From NCBI RefSeq assembly GCF_947494555.1, contig NZ_CANLVF010000001.1:1798001-1862000 (forward strand): a DNA stretch of 64,000 bases, in the 5' to 3' direction. Shown here piece after piece: positions 50,807 through 60,423 of the stretch. Source of the DNA: an uncultured Roseibium sp. Lineage in GTDB: Bacteria > Pseudomonadota > Alphaproteobacteria > Rhizobiales > Stappiaceae. The notes below the pieces were generated by a model that ran no database searches, had not been told where the DNA came from, and was given only the letters and a program-made list of their open reading frames with translations. The translations under genes were made by a program, and so were the position numbers. Position 1 is the first letter of the stretch. Each line of letters starts with the position of its first letter.

Positions 50807-51691
50807 TCAGCCTGACCAGGCCGATGGGAGCGCGTCACCAAATCGCTGTTTGCAATAGTGGTATTGAGGCTCAAGGAGTTCGCGGAATCGCTCAAGAATT
50901 TCTTCAGAGACGGGCAGTTTCACAGTCGTTTCGTTGTGTCTTGTATCGGTGTCGGCTGCTTTGAATTCCGCATCCGCGATCCTGCAGATGTCGCGGTGCG
51001 TTTCCTCGGAAAAGAGGTTCTCGTAAAACAGATAGCTGACCTGATATTGAGGAAAAACCTCATCCAGCGCTTCGATGGTTGCGCGGTAGTCGGCGCGCTT
51101 GATGATCGCCTGGTCGCAAATCATGTCAGACCATTCTTTCGCGACGTCCACGTCCGGGTTTCTTTGCTGCGTGTGGCGCAACTGAGACCAGAGACGGTCA
51201 ACCGGATCGCGCATGATGAACACGATGTTCAGTAATGCGTTCTGCGAATTGCAATAATGCTGCATTTCCCTGAAGCCGCTCTCGCCGATCACCGCATAAG
51301 CGGGCGTAATGTCCACGAGCGTTTTTGTTGTGTCTTCACAGATCCTGGCAAAATGGCTCAAATACGCATTGTCGTCGTACATCATCTGCAAGCGATCGAT
51401 GCTCGCCTGAAAATGAGGGTTCCTTTCCAGCTGTTTGACCAGATCAACATTTGCACCGAGATACTGTTCAACCCGTCTCAGTGACATCGTGTCTATCGGT
51501 TCAACGGCATATTTTGAATGTTTCCGATCGAAGAAGTGGACTTCCTTGAGCGGGGATACGGTCACTTCCGGCAAGGACTGCAGATAGCGGTAAAGCCAAC
51601 TCGTGCCGCATTTGGATGCACCGATGCCAACAAGGAACTTTTTTCCATCAAGTTCCGGGTGTTTTCGCAGAACTGGGAGCGCATTCGACAT
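50807..51691 (-). CDS. PAPS-dependent sulfotransferase
   Basis: A 294-residue cytoplasmic enzyme that should transfer sulfate from 3'-phosphoadenylyl sulfate. The 5'-phosphosulfate-binding loop GIGASKCGTSWL is at residues 22-33, the KEVHFFDRK segment follows, and the 3'-phosphate-binding RDPVDRLWSQ is near residue 160, with a LLEPQYHYCKQRFG end typical of bacterial and animal O-sulfotransferases. It lies 80 bp after the HlyD gene on the same strand and directly upstream of two tyrosine-containing acidic peptide genes. By analogy with RaxST, a tyrosylprotein sulfotransferase role is proposed; glycan or small-molecule sulfation is the alternative. Confidence 0.85.
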   Translation of the reverse strand: MSNALPVLRKHPELDGKKFLVGIGASKCGTSWLYRYLQSLPEVTVSPLKEVHFFDRKHSKYAVEPIDTMSLRRVEQYLGANVDLVKQLERNPHFQASIDRLQMMYDDNAYLSHFARICEDTTKTLVDITPAYAVIGESGFREMQHYCNSQNALLNIVFIMRDPVDRLWSQLRHTQQRNPDVDVAKEWSDMICDQAIIKRADYRATIEALDEVFPQYQVSYLFYENLFSEETHRDICRIADAEFKAADTDTRHNETTVKLPVSEEILERFRELLEPQYHYCKQRFGDALPSAWSG

Positions 51692-51771
51692 GTTGGGTCA
51701 GGTCTCCGGCCAGGGTGAGTTTCTGTCTGATTTACGAATGGATGGGCTTGTTCACCCAACTGGGCGCGGCA

Positions 51772-53118
51772 CTAGTCCTCACGGAACGCGCGGTAAGTGG
51801 CATCCGTAATCGGCGACAGCAAATAATCTGCGACGGTACGCTCGCCCGCGATGAAAAATACCTGGGCCTGCATGCCGGGATGCAGTGCAATTTCGGCCGT
51901 GAGTTCGTCGAGCATCTTGTCGCTGACGAGAACCCGTGCCTTGAAGTAACGCTCGCCAGTTGACGGGTCGGCAATGACATCTGCCGAGACGCTAAGAACG
52001 GTGCCGTCCAGCTTCGGAATTTTTTTCGCCTTGTAGGCCGACAACAGCACCTTGGCCGGTGTTCCGGTAGTCACCAGATCGATATCGTTTGGCTTCAGGC
52101 GTGCTTCGACAATAAGCCGGTCTTCTTCGGGGACAATTTCAAGGAGCCGCTGACCCGGACCGACAACCGCGCCACTGCTTTGCACCTGAAGGTCTAGGAC
52201 GATCCCGTTCGATGGCGCGCGAATGATTGTCCTGGCCAGCAGGTCTTTCGTTGCCGTCATCCGGTGTTCGAGATCCTGAATGCGCAGCGTAACTTTTTGC
52301 AATTCCTCAAGAATTTTGTTTCGAACTTCGGTTCTCAGATCGATGATCTCTATGTCAGCGGCCAAGATCTCCCGTTCAAGCTTACCGATGCTTGCTGTCA
52401 GCATACCGATTTCGCCCTCCAGCCGGGCGGCGTTGCGGTTGAGTTCCATCAGGCGGTTGTTGGTCGTGAGCTTCTTCTTGTGAAGCGGCAAAACGGCTTC
52501 GCGTTCCGCGGCGAAAAGGTCCAGTCGAGTGCGGGCGGAAATAATCTGGTGGTTGAGCCCGTCAATCTGTTTGGCGATTGCCGACTTATTGGCCTCAACC
52601 AGGCTGATTTTGGTTTGTACAGCTTTAGCGCGGCTCTTGAACAACCTGGTTTGCGATTGTTGTACGGACGAAAACGCAGCTTCCGGCAGGTTGACGCCCT
52701 CGCCAAGCGAAGAAAAATCCAGTTCATCGGTCTCATTGCGTTCCGCAATAAGGCGGCTTCTCAAGGCACGCGCGCTCACAAGCTGAAACTTGATGGCATC
52801 CAACTTTGCTCGCTGTTTGATGTCGCGCAGGACCAGGAGCGACTGGCCGCGCTTTACCGCTTCACCTTCGGCAATGAAAACCTCTTCAATGATGCCACCT
52901 TCAAGATGCTGAACCGTCTTGCGGTCGTGATCCAGCACAACAGAGCCATCCGCGATGGCTGCCGCGCTCAAAGGAGCATAACTTGCCCAGGCCGCGAGCA
53001 GCAGCAGAAAGGGGATCATGACAAAGAGGCCCCAACGTGATGGGCCGATGCCGGCCGTCCGGTAGTCGTAGCGGAAAACGCGGCGGGAACTTGAATTGGT
53101 GTGGTTGGCCAGTCGCAT
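51772..53118 (-). CDS. HlyD-family type I secretion adaptor
   Basis: A 448-residue periplasmic adaptor that links the ABC exporter to an outer-membrane TolC-type channel. A basic N-terminus and one TM helix (LFVMIPFLLLLAAWASYAPL) are followed by a lipoyl half (GGIIEEVFIAEGEAVKRGQS), a long coiled coil (about 110-280), the second lipoyl half (TIIRAPSNGIVLDLQVQSSG) and a beta-barrel C-terminus (LHPGMQAQVFFIAGERTVAD). This is the PrtE/RsaE subtype. It starts 4 bp after the ATPase gene stop, so they are one operon. No TolC gene is nearby. Confidence 0.93.
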   Translation of the reverse strand: MRLANHTNSSSRRVFRYDYRTAGIGPSRWGLFVMIPFLLLLAAWASYAPLSAAAIADGSVVLDHDRKTVQHLEGGIIEEVFIAEGEAVKRGQSLLVLRDIKQRAKLDAIKFQLVSARALRSRLIAERNETDELDFSSLGEGVNLPEAAFSSVQQSQTRLFKSRAKAVQTKISLVEANKSAIAKQIDGLNHQIISARTRLDLFAAEREAVLPLHKKKLTTNNRLMELNRNAARLEGEIGMLTASIGKLEREILAADIEIIDLRTEVRNKILEELQKVTLRIQDLEHRMTATKDLLARTIIRAPSNGIVLDLQVQSSGAVVGPGQRLLEIVPEEDRLIVEARLKPNDIDLVTTGTPAKVLLSAYKAKKIPKLDGTVLSVSADVIADPSTGERYFKARVLVSDKMLDELTAEIALHPGMQAQVFFIAGERTVADYLLSPITDATYRAFRED

Positions 53119-53122
53119 CGCT

Positions 53123-54841
53123 TCACGCTTTCATTTTCAGGTTGTGGATCATCCGGACCTTGTCGTCGTTTTCCGCAAGCTGTTCCATCACCTCGCGTGT
53201 CGGTCCGAACAGGCTTATTTCTCCACCTTCAAGAACGAGAACGCGGTCGACGCTTTGAAGCACGCTTTGCCTGTGGGCGATGGTAATGCTTGTGATTCCG
53301 AGATCTTTGGCCCGATCTATCGCCTTGACGAACGAACTTTCTCCCTCGCCATCCAGGTTGGAATTCGGTTCATCCATAACCATGAGTTTGGGATTGCCGT
53401 AGAAGCATCGCGCAAGCGCGACACGCTGGCGCTGCCCTGCGGAAAGAAGAGAGCCGTTTGTGCCGATTTGCGTGTGGTAGCCTTGCGGGAAACTCAGGAT
53501 GGTTTCGTGGACCATTGCATTTCGCGCGGCCTCAATGACGGCCAGATCGTCGGCCTCAGGATCGAGGCGCGCAATGTTTTCGGCAATTGTTCCTTCAAAC
53601 AGTTCAACGTCCTGCGGCAGATAGCCTATGGTTTCGCCGAGCTGGTGCGGGTCCCATTGGTCCAGAACCGCGCCGTCCAGGCGAACGGCTCCGGTTGTCG
53701 GTGTCAGAACACCGACCAGCAGACGTGCCATGGTGGTTTTTCCGGAACCGCTCGGACCGATCACCCCGACGGCTTCACCCGGTTGGATGTCAATATCAAC
53801 GGTGTTCAGAATTTTTCGCTCGTTTGCGCTTGAGATAAATGACACGCCTTCAAGGCTCACGCGTCCTTTTGGCTCCGGCATCCTGATTGTTTGATTGGCC
53901 GATTTCGTCATTTCGTCGAGCGAAAGCAGCCTTTTCAGCGCTTTGCGCAGACCAACCAGGCTTTTGTACATCGGCGCGGCGGCGTCGAATGTGGACAGGG
54001 CGCGGCCTGTCAAGATGGCTACCGCAATTATGCTGCCCGGTGAGATCTCGTTGTTTATCGCGAGTATCGCACCGAAAAAAACGACGATGACCTGCATCGA
54101 AAGCCGCAACACGCGGGTCAGTTGAGAAATGACAGTCGCGATGTTGCTTGCGACAAACGAGTGTTGCAGATGATTCTGATTGAGGTTCCGCCATTTGCCG
54201 CTTGCGTGGGTGAGGAGGCCCATTGCCTTAACAACTTCAGCGTTGCGCAGGATGCTGTCGAGCGACTGCATTGCCTTGACCTGTTCGTCATTCGCCGCGC
54301 TCAGGGACCCGGCAGGCAGCCTTTCAGCAATGATCGCCAGCAAGAAAAGCGCGATCGCCCCCACCGTGACGGTAAGCCCCAGCCTTATGTCGATGAAATA
54401 GATTGCTATGAAATAGATGATCGACCAGGGGGCATCGAACAGATTGGTCAGGTGGGGAGACGAAATGAAGTTCCTGACCGTGCCGAGATCTCGCAGCGGC
54501 TGACTGCCAAATTTTGAGCTTTGAAGCGAAAGCCTGACGGTTTTCTCCAGGATATCGCCTGACAGGCGGTCATCCAGCCACCTGCTCAGATGCGTGAATA
54601 TCATTGCGCGCAGACCACGCATGATGCCCATGAATACAAGCGCAATTCCGGCGGCGATCAGGAGCATTGAAAGCGTTTCGAATGAACCGGACGACAAAAC
54701 CCGATCCAGGACCTGAAGCGAAAAGAGCGGAACGGCCAAAATCATGAGATTGATGAACAGGCCGAACCAGAACGCGGTCCAGAACAGCGAGCGGCACTCT
54801 CTGATGGCGGCCCTGACCGAATTTTCGCTACCGTTCGACAT
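53123..54841 (-). CDS. Type I secretion ABC transporter (permease/ATPase)
   Basis: A 572-residue inner-membrane exporter of the PrtD/RsaD type. Six TM helices lie in the first 300 residues (from FWTAFWFGLFINLMILAVPL), followed by the ATPase domain: Walker A GPSGSGKTTMARLL (about residue 365), signature LSAGQRQRVALARC, Walker B KLMVMDEPNSNLD. There is no N-terminal C39 peptidase or C39-like domain, so cargo is not matured by removing a double-glycine leader. It is the first gene of a minus-strand operon with hlyD and the sulfotransferase. Typical cargo are RTX proteins, none of which is in the window. Confidence 0.94.
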   Translation of the reverse strand: MSNGSENSVRAAIRECRSLFWTAFWFGLFINLMILAVPLFSLQVLDRVLSSGSFETLSMLLIAAGIALVFMGIMRGLRAMIFTHLSRWLDDRLSGDILEKTVRLSLQSSKFGSQPLRDLGTVRNFISSPHLTNLFDAPWSIIYFIAIYFIDIRLGLTVTVGAIALFLLAIIAERLPAGSLSAANDEQVKAMQSLDSILRNAEVVKAMGLLTHASGKWRNLNQNHLQHSFVASNIATVISQLTRVLRLSMQVIVVFFGAILAINNEISPGSIIAVAILTGRALSTFDAAAPMYKSLVGLRKALKRLLSLDEMTKSANQTIRMPEPKGRVSLEGVSFISSANERKILNTVDIDIQPGEAVGVIGPSGSGKTTMARLLVGVLTPTTGAVRLDGAVLDQWDPHQLGETIGYLPQDVELFEGTIAENIARLDPEADDLAVIEAARNAMVHETILSFPQGYHTQIGTNGSLLSAGQRQRVALARCFYGNPKLMVMDEPNSNLDGEGESSFVKAIDRAKDLGITSITIAHRQSVLQSVDRVLVLEGGEISLFGPTREVMEQLAENDDKVRMIHNLKMKA

Positions 54842-55255
54842 GAATCACATCCAATAAAATTAGGTGCCGGTGTCAGCCGGAAAAAAGACATCAATCGCTA
54901 TTGGAATGAGATGTAGGTGCCAAACTTTTCAGTTTGATTTCTTCAAATGTATCGATTGTATTGACGCGCTTAAAACGACGACCGGGTTCAGTGCTGCCAA
55001 CTCTGACTAATTAATCTGGATAAGGGGCTTGCAAACCATATCGGGTCAGCCAGTCAGAAGAGCTGGTCGCGGTTCTGTTGCAACGAGCATGGGGAAACTG
55101 AGCATTCCAAATCATGAGACGGTCAGTTCATGGCCTTCAAGTCGCGTAAAAAAATCCATTATAAGTCAGGAGGTTATGCGGTCATTTCGTGTAATTTCAA
55201 ATCGCAAATTTTGCCATTGAAATACGTGAAAAAATTGTCTCAAGGACAAGCAAAA
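54842..55255. other. Upstream region of the secretion operon
   Basis: A 414-bp region without genes. AAATGTATC at 54945-54953 resembles the AATGTATC block of the shared promoter motif, but the second block at the 29-bp offset is missing. It probably contains the promoter of the ABC transporter operon. A short frame at about 55177 (14 residues) is too small to call. Confidence 0.35.
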
Positions 55256-55273
55256 AGCGGCCAGTAGGCCGCT
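55256..55273. terminator. Bidirectional terminator of the VPLPA-CTERM gene
   Basis: AGCGGCC, loop AGTA, GGCCGCT; on the minus strand it is followed by TTTTTGC and on the plus strand by TTGGGTTTTTTC. It lies 28 bp after the VPLPA-CTERM gene stop. Confidence 0.85.
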
Positions 55274-55301
55274 TTGGGTTTTTTCTTCGAATGTCTCTGA
55301 C

Positions 55302-55865
55302 TCAGGAGGCGTTGCGGCGGCGCCAGCCGGCGAAACCAAGGACGCCCAGGCCACAGGCAAGGAGTGGCAAGGCGGCAGGCACAGGCACCGGTACGGGGCC
55401 TCTGTCAACGTCAAAGCTGAATGTGTTGATGGCAAGTCCGCCACCGCGCAGGTCGGTGCCAACCATCCGCAACTCGTCGATCAGGGCGTTCGAGCCAGCG
55501 TTGATCGTCTGGAAAAACTCTCCGCCGCCCAACGCGAAGTTTCCATAGTCGACGACTTCCATGCCGCCCAGAAATCCGAGAAGGTCGAAAGCGGAATGCA
55601 GCGAGTTGTGGCGATAGATCTCGAAAGAGACAAACCTGAAACTTTCGCCGCTTCTTGTAATCTCAACGGTATCTCCGACATCAAACGGAATGGGATTGAG
55701 AACGCTGTCAGTCACGGTGTCACCCGGCTTGCCTTCGAACAAAAAGCCGTTTTCGGAGTAGGGGAGCGGACCGTTGCTCGCGAATGTCACACTGACTGGA
55801 GCCGCGAGTGCGGTGCTTGTTGAAATGATGAGCGCTGCAATGGCAGCCGATAAAATTTTTTTCAT
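55302..55865 (-). CDS. VPLPA-CTERM exoprotein
   Basis: A 187-residue secreted protein: a signal peptide (MKKILSAAIAALIISTSTAL, then AAPVS), a beta-rich body with a PEP-CTERM-like GTDLRGGGLAINTFSFDVDR, then a sorting tail with VPVPAALPLLACGLGVLGFA and a basic WRRRNAS end. It is expected to be exported by Sec and processed by an exosortase. ATG 55863-55865 has AGGAG at a proper distance, while ATG 55871 is too close to it. Its promoter carries the same two-block motif as the peptide genes, suggesting they are expressed together. Confidence 0.88.
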   Translation of the reverse strand: MKKILSAAIAALIISTSTALAAPVSVTFASNGPLPYSENGFLFEGKPGDTVTDSVLNPIPFDVGDTVEITRSGESFRFVSFEIYRHNSLHSAFDLLGFLGGMEVVDYGNFALGGGEFFQTINAGSNALIDELRMVGTDLRGGGLAINTFSFDVDRGPVPVPVPAALPLLACGLGVLGFAGWRRRNAS

Positions 55866-55931
55866 ATCCATTCTCCTGCAGGAATCACGTCGCCCGGCAG
55901 TCGGTTGGGCGATTGCGGAGAATATCGAGGC

Positions 55932-55980
55932 GCAATGTATCAGGGCCGTTTCCGGCAGGGGATTAAAGTGTATCAATTTT
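55932..55980 (-). promoter_or_regulatory. Shared promoter motif, copy 3 (VPLPA-CTERM gene)
   Basis: GCAATGTATCA (55932-55942) and, at exactly 29 bp offset, GATTAAAGTGTATCAATTTT (55961-55980). The first block is identical to copies 1 and 2; the second is diverged but keeps GATT-AA and TCAATTT. The rest of 55866-56406 (541 bp up to tig) shows no gene. Confidence 0.55.
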
Positions 55981-56406
55981 GTCAGCTGACCGGTGGTCAG
56001 GTGAATGGGCCAATGAAATGCAATTTCTGCTGCATTGTGCGTGCACCGGGAGCTGTGGAGATACACCTGCCCAAGTCGTGAGCTATTCCAAAGAAACGGC
56101 AAATCGAAACTGTGTCACCGAAGAGCTGAGTGAGATATCATTGGTTACATCGCAGGGATCACGCCGTCCGTACCTGAATTTCTTGCACCAATCCATTCCG
56201 ATTCCCCGTATCCAGGGCGCTCAACCCTTGACACTTTCAGCCCCACGCTTTATCGCGCTCCCATCGTGCGTCCCGGAGTCCGCTCTGGGTCGAGGCGTTG
56301 CTTTTGAAGGCTTCCGGAAAAAGGGAAGCGCGAGCGGCGCGGCACACGGGATTTAAAACAAAACCTCCAGGGCGTATTGCCGCTCAGGATCGAGGACAAA
56401 AAACCC

Positions 56407-57756
56407 ATGCAGGTAACCGAAACCCTCTCCGAGGGCCTCAAGCGAGAGCTCAAAATCGATATTCCGGCCGGTGATCTTGCCACCAAGCTCGAAGAATACA
56501 TGGCCGACATGAAATCCAAGGCCAACATCAAGGGCTTTCGCCCGGGCAAGGTGCCTGTTGCGCATCTGAAGAAAATGTACGGCCGTCAGGCGATGGCGGA
56601 AATCCTGTCGAACACGATCCAGGAGACCTCCCAGAAGGCCGTGGAAGAGCGCTCCGAGCGCCCGGCTCTTACGCCTGAAGTCGATCTACCGGACGAAGAT
56701 GCTGAAAAAATCCTGGCAGGCGATGCCGATCTTTCCTTTAAGATGACCTATGACGTTCTTCCGGAATTCGAGATCGTGGATTTCGCCGGATTTGAAATCG
56801 AGCGTCCGGTTGTCGAGATCGCCGACGAAGAGGTCGACACGCAGGTCGCCGACATTGCCAAGAACAACACACCCTTCGATACCAAGGACGGTGCGGCTGA
56901 AGATGGTGACCGTGTGACCATGTCCTATCTCGGCAAGGTTGACGGCGAGCCGTTCGAAGGCGGGGCTGACGAAAACGGTCAGCTGGTGCTGGGCTCCGGG
57001 CAGTTCATTCCGGGCTTCGAGGACCAGCTCATCGGTCTAAAAGCAGGTGATGAGAAAGTCGTTGAAGTGACTTTCCCCGACGATTATCCGGCTGCGCATC
57101 TTGCAGGCAAGGCAGCAACCTTCGATGTTGAAGTCAAGGAAGTGGCTGCTCCGGGTGAAGCGACGCTCGACGATGAGTTCGCGAAGGGCCTTGGTCTTGA
57201 GTCGCTCGACAAGCTGAAGGAAATCGTCCGCGGCCAGATCGAAAGCCAGTTTGGCCAGATGACCCGTCAGCGCGTGAAGCGTCAGCTTCTAGACAAGCTC
57301 GACGAGCACTACTCGTTTGATCTTCCGGAAAAGCTTCTTGATTCGGAATTCGAGGTTGTCTGGCGCCAGGTCGAAGAAGACATGAAGCGCAACGAAAAGA
57401 CCTTTGAGGACGAAGACACGACGGAAGAAGAGGCGAAGGCGGAATACCGCAAGATCGCGGAACGCCGCGTGCGGCTCGGTCTGGTTCTGTCCGAAATCGG
57501 CGAGAAGAACGACATCCAGGTCACCGACGAGGAATTGCAGCGCGCGCTTTACGACCGTGTTCGCCAGTTCCCGGGACAGGAGCAGCAAGTGTTCGAATAT
57601 TATAAGAACAACCAGCAGGCGCTCGCGTCCCTGCGCGCTCCGATCTACGAAGAGAAAGTGGTCGACTTCATGCTTGAACTCGCCAAGGTGAACGACAAGA
57701 CAGTCACCAAGGAAGAGTTGGAAAAGCTGGTAGCGGATGATGAGGACGACGCCTGA
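56407..57756 (+). CDS. tig: Trigger factor
   Basis: Ribosome-associated chaperone and peptidyl-prolyl isomerase that receives nascent chains. The 449-residue product has the ribosome-binding domain with the GFRPGKVP signature near residue 38, an FKBP-like isomerase domain (about 160-245, [20 protein letters not shown]), and a C-terminal helical chaperone domain with acidic end (VADDEDDA). ATG 56407 gives the standard start [15 protein letters not shown]. It opens the conserved tig-clpP-clpX-lon-hup cluster. Confidence 0.97.
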   Translation: MQVTETLSEGLKRELKIDIPAGDLATKLEEYMADMKSKANIKGFRPGKVPVAHLKKMYGRQAMAEILSNTIQETSQKAVEERSERPALTPEVDLPDEDAEKILAGDADLSFKMTYDVLPEFEIVDFAGFEIERPVVEIADEEVDTQVADIAKNNTPFDTKDGAAEDGDRVTMSYLGKVDGEPFEGGADENGQLVLGSGQFIPGFEDQLIGLKAGDEKVVEVTFPDDYPAAHLAGKAATFDVEVKEVAAPGEATLDDEFAKGLGLESLDKLKEIVRGQIESQFGQMTRQRVKRQLLDKLDEHYSFDLPEKLLDSEFEVVWRQVEEDMKRNEKTFEDEDTTEEEAKAEYRKIAERRVRLGLVLSEIGEKNDIQVTDEELQRALYDRVRQFPGQEQQVFEYYKNNQQALASLRAPIYEEKVVDFMLELAKVNDKTVTKEELEKLVADDEDDA

Positions 57757-57776
57757 GCGTAGACCCTGTTATCCCC

Positions 57777-57817
57777 AGATGCGGCCAAGGCTTTAACCTT
57801 GCCTTCACGCCGCATCT
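57777..57817 (+). terminator. Large hairpin between tig and clpP
   Basis: AGATGCGGC (57777-57785) pairs with GCCGCATCT (57809-57817), and within it CAAGG pairs with CCTTG. There is no T-run, so it may limit rather than end transcription. Confidence 0.5.
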
Positions 57818-57824
57818 GTCATGA

Positions 57825-57852
57825 CTTTGCGTTGAGGGCGACATCCCATATA
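57825..57852 (+). promoter_or_regulatory. Candidate heat-shock (RpoH) promoter of clpP
   Basis: CTTTGC (57825-57830), a 14-bp spacer and CCCATATA (57845-57852) match the RpoH pattern (CTTG-type -35, CCCAT-type -10). The transcript would start about 100 bp before clpP. Heat-shock control of clpP is usual. Confidence 0.45.
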
Positions 57853-57956
57853 TACGGGTTGTCGCTTTTTTCGAGTCAGGCCCTAGATCGATGCGCTCAA
57901 TGGGTCTGTGTCCTGCCCGCTGTCTGCGGGCAACATCTCAAGATTATGGATGAGGT

Positions 57957-58592
57957 ATGAAGGATCCTGTCGATATCTACATGAACACTCTCGTGCCGAT
58001 GGTCGTCGAACAGACGAATCGCGGTGAGAGGGCCTTCGATATCTTCTCGCGCCTGCTGAAGGAGCGCATCATTTTCCTGACCGGACCGGTCGAGGATCAC
58101 ATGGCAACCCTGGTAAGCGCACAGCTTCTTTATCTGGAAGCGGACAACCCGTCCAAGGAAATCGCAATCTACATCAACTCGCCCGGCGGGCTCGTCACAT
58201 CGGGGCTTGCGATCTACGACACGATGCAGTTTATCCGGCCGGCCGTGTCGACGCTTTGCATCGGTCAGGCGGCTTCGATGGGATCGCTTCTGCTGGCGGC
58301 CGGACAGAAGGACATGCGCTTCATCCTGCCGAATGCGCGGGTGATGGTGCATCAGCCGTCCGGCGGTTTCCGTGGGCAGGCGGCCGATATCATGCTTCAT
58401 GCACAGGAAATTCTGGCGATGAAGCACCGGCTTAATGAAATCTATGTGAAGCACACGGGCCAGAGCCTCGATCAGGTTGAAGAGGCGTTGGAGCGTGACA
58501 ACTTCATGACCGCTGAAAAGGCTAAAGAATTCGGGATCGTCGACAATGTGATCACCGACCGGACGTCTCTGGGCGCCGAAGGCGAAGGTTGA
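57957..58592 (+). CDS. clpP: ATP-dependent Clp protease proteolytic subunit
   Basis: Serine protease that forms the double-heptamer barrel of ClpXP and ClpAP. The 211-residue product carries the Ser-His-Asp triad: Ser107 (GQAASMGS), His132 (MVHQPSGG) and Asp181 (ERDNFM). The INSPGG loop near residue 73 is the oxyanion region. ATG 57957 follows GAGGT. It is separated from clpX by a strong hairpin, so the two can be expressed separately. In this group of bacteria ClpXP degrades cell-cycle regulators such as CtrA and GcrA partners (known biology). Confidence 0.98.
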   Translation: MKDPVDIYMNTLVPMVVEQTNRGERAFDIFSRLLKERIIFLTGPVEDHMATLVSAQLLYLEADNPSKEIAIYINSPGGLVTSGLAIYDTMQFIRPAVSTLCIGQAASMGSLLLAAGQKDMRFILPNARVMVHQPSGGFRGQAADIMLHAQEILAMKHRLNEIYVKHTGQSLDQVEEALERDNFMTAEKAKEFGIVDNVITDRTSLGAEGEG

Positions 58593-58602
58593 CGGGAGTT
58601 AC

Positions 58603-58643
58603 CCGGTCTTAAGGAAGGTTGAAATTTCCTTCCAAAAGACCGG
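58603..58643 (+). terminator. Terminator of clpP
   Basis: CCGGTCTT and AAGACCGG with the inner GGAAGG/CCTTCC form a long hairpin 10 bp after the clpP stop, followed by ATTTTCCCC. Confidence 0.7.
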
Positions 58644-58826
58644 ATTTTCCCCAATTGATGCCGGGTTTTCATCTTCGCCTTAAACCTATATTGATTTTTA
58701 ATGGTGAAGCATGATGACTTATATTACGAAGCAGCGCCGTTCGGCGTCTTCATTGCCGGATCGGTCATACTTTGACCGAAACGGGAAAGATAAGGGGGAA
58801 GTCCCCATAAACGCGAGGTTGACTAC

Positions 58827-60092
58827 ATGACCAAGGCCAGCGGCAGCGATTCCAAGAATACGCTCTACTGCTCCTTCTGCGGCAAGAGCCAGCACGAGGT
58901 TCGCAAGCTGATCGCCGGCCCGACTGTTTTCATTTGCGATGAATGTGTCGAGCTGTGCATGGATATCATCCGTGAGGAAAACAAATCCTCGCTGGTGAAG
59001 TCACGGGACGGGATCCCGACCCCTCAGGAAATTCGCGACGTTCTCGATGATTATGTGATCGGGCAGGGCAGCGCTAAGAAGGTTCTGTCGGTCGCCGTTC
59101 ACAACCACTACAAACGCCTCAACCACGCGTCGAAAAACAACGATGTGGAGCTGGCGAAGTCCAACATTCTTCTGGTCGGTCCAACAGGCTGTGGCAAGAC
59201 ACTTCTTGCCCAGACGCTGGCGCGCATCCTCGATGTGCCGTTCACAATGGCCGACGCGACAACACTGACCGAAGCAGGCTATGTTGGTGAAGATGTCGAG
59301 AACATCATCCTGAAACTGCTTCAATCGGCCGATTATAACGTCGAACGCGCACAGCGCGGCATCGTTTATATCGATGAGGTCGACAAGATCAGCCGCAAGG
59401 CGGACAACCCTTCGATCACCCGGGATGTATCCGGTGAAGGCGTGCAGCAGGCGCTCCTGAAGATCATGGAGGGAACTGTCGCGTCCGTTCCACCGCAAGG
59501 CGGCCGCAAACATCCGCAACAGGAATTCCTGCAGGTCGACACGACAAACATCCTGTTTATCTGCGGCGGTGCTTTCGCGGGTCTCGACAAAATCATTTCC
59601 GATCGCGGCACACAGACCTCGATCGGTTTCCAGGCGCAGGTACATGCCCCTGAAGACCGGCGCATCGGCGAGCTGTTTGCAGAACTCGAGCCGGAAGATC
59701 TGCTTAAATTCGGTCTCATTCCGGAGTTCGTCGGCCGCCTTCCGGTAATCGCGACGCTGGAAGATCTCGACGAAGATGCGCTTGTGACCATTCTGACCGA
59801 GCCGAAAAACGCTCTGGTGAAGCAGTATCAGCGTCTGTTCGAGATGGAGCAGGTCGAGCTTGCCTTCCACGACGAAGCGCTGAAAGCGATTGCCCGCAAG
59901 GCGATAGAGCGCAAGACCGGTGCCCGCGGTTTGAGGTCCATTCTGGAATCGATTCTTCTCGACACCATGTATGAACTTCCGGGTCTCAAGGGTGTGAAAG
60001 AGGTCGTCATTTCGCCGGAAGTCGTGAAAGGCGAGGCGCGGCCGCTCTATATTTACGAGGACCGTGAAGAGACCTCGGCGACAAGCGCCTAA
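58827..60092 (+). CDS. clpX: Clp protease ATP-binding subunit ClpX
   Basis: AAA+ unfoldase that recognises tagged substrates and feeds ClpP. The 421-residue product has the N-terminal zinc-binding domain (Cys15, Cys18, Cys37, Cys40), Walker A GPTGCGKT (118-125), Walker [10 protein letters not shown], the pore and IGF-region ([15 protein letters not shown]) and the sensor-2 [10 protein letters not shown]. Length is normal. It has its own 234-bp upstream region and ends at a strong terminator. Confidence 0.98.
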   Translation: MTKASGSDSKNTLYCSFCGKSQHEVRKLIAGPTVFICDECVELCMDIIREENKSSLVKSRDGIPTPQEIRDVLDDYVIGQGSAKKVLSVAVHNHYKRLNHASKNNDVELAKSNILLVGPTGCGKTLLAQTLARILDVPFTMADATTLTEAGYVGEDVENIILKLLQSADYNVERAQRGIVYIDEVDKISRKADNPSITRDVSGEGVQQALLKIMEGTVASVPPQGGRKHPQQEFLQVDTTNILFICGGAFAGLDKIISDRGTQTSIGFQAQVHAPEDRRIGELFAELEPEDLLKFGLIPEFVGRLPVIATLEDLDEDALVTILTEPKNALVKQYQRLFEMEQVELAFHDEALKAIARKAIERKTGARGLRSILESILLDTMYELPGLKGVKEVVISPEVVKGEARPLYIYEDREETSATSA

Positions 60093-60127
60093 CAAACGAT
60101 CTTGCACTTCGCGAAATAAGTGAATAA

Positions 60128-60150
60128 ATGCCGCTCTTAACGAGCGGCAT
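60128..60150 (+). terminator. Terminator of clpX
   Basis: ATGCCGCTC, loop TTAAC, GAGCGGCAT, followed by TTTGTTTTTT. It lies 36 bp after the clpX stop. Confidence 0.9.
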
Positions 60151-60423
60151 TTTGTTTTTTGTATCTACTTGTGTGATGGCGCCGCGTTTTCCACCGGCGG
60201 TGCGAGTCGTCAACAGACGAGACCTGTTTGCAACACCAGATTGCCTTGACACCGGCAGTGGAGGTGTCCACCTAATAGGGCTAACGGACGGCTCGTGCGA
60301 ACCATATGCGCGCCCAGTCGGGGTGCAGTGGCTCGGCCTGTCGGGAGAGTGCCCGAAAGCCGTTTTCCAGTGTTCTGGTTGCTTTTTTCAATGGGGCCGG
60401 GACACGCCGAGAAAGGAAATATA
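60151..60423. other. Upstream region of lon
   Basis: A 273-bp spacer with no gene. It contains CCTTGACA at 60244-60251 and CCTAAT at 60271-60276, which could be parts of a promoter, but the spacing fits neither sigma-70 nor RpoH well. Confidence 0.3.

Noticed and set aside
55029..55220. Plus-strand 63-codon frame upstream of the secretion operon
   Set aside because: No good ribosome site for its start; low-complexity Ser/Arg composition; probably promoter region of the opposite-strand operon.
59001..60107. Minus-strand frame of 368 codons
   Set aside because: Shadow of clpX.
60244..60276. RpoH or sigma-70 promoter before lon
   Set aside because: The -35-like CTTGACA and the -10-like CCTAAT are 19-20 bp apart, too far for a confident assignment.
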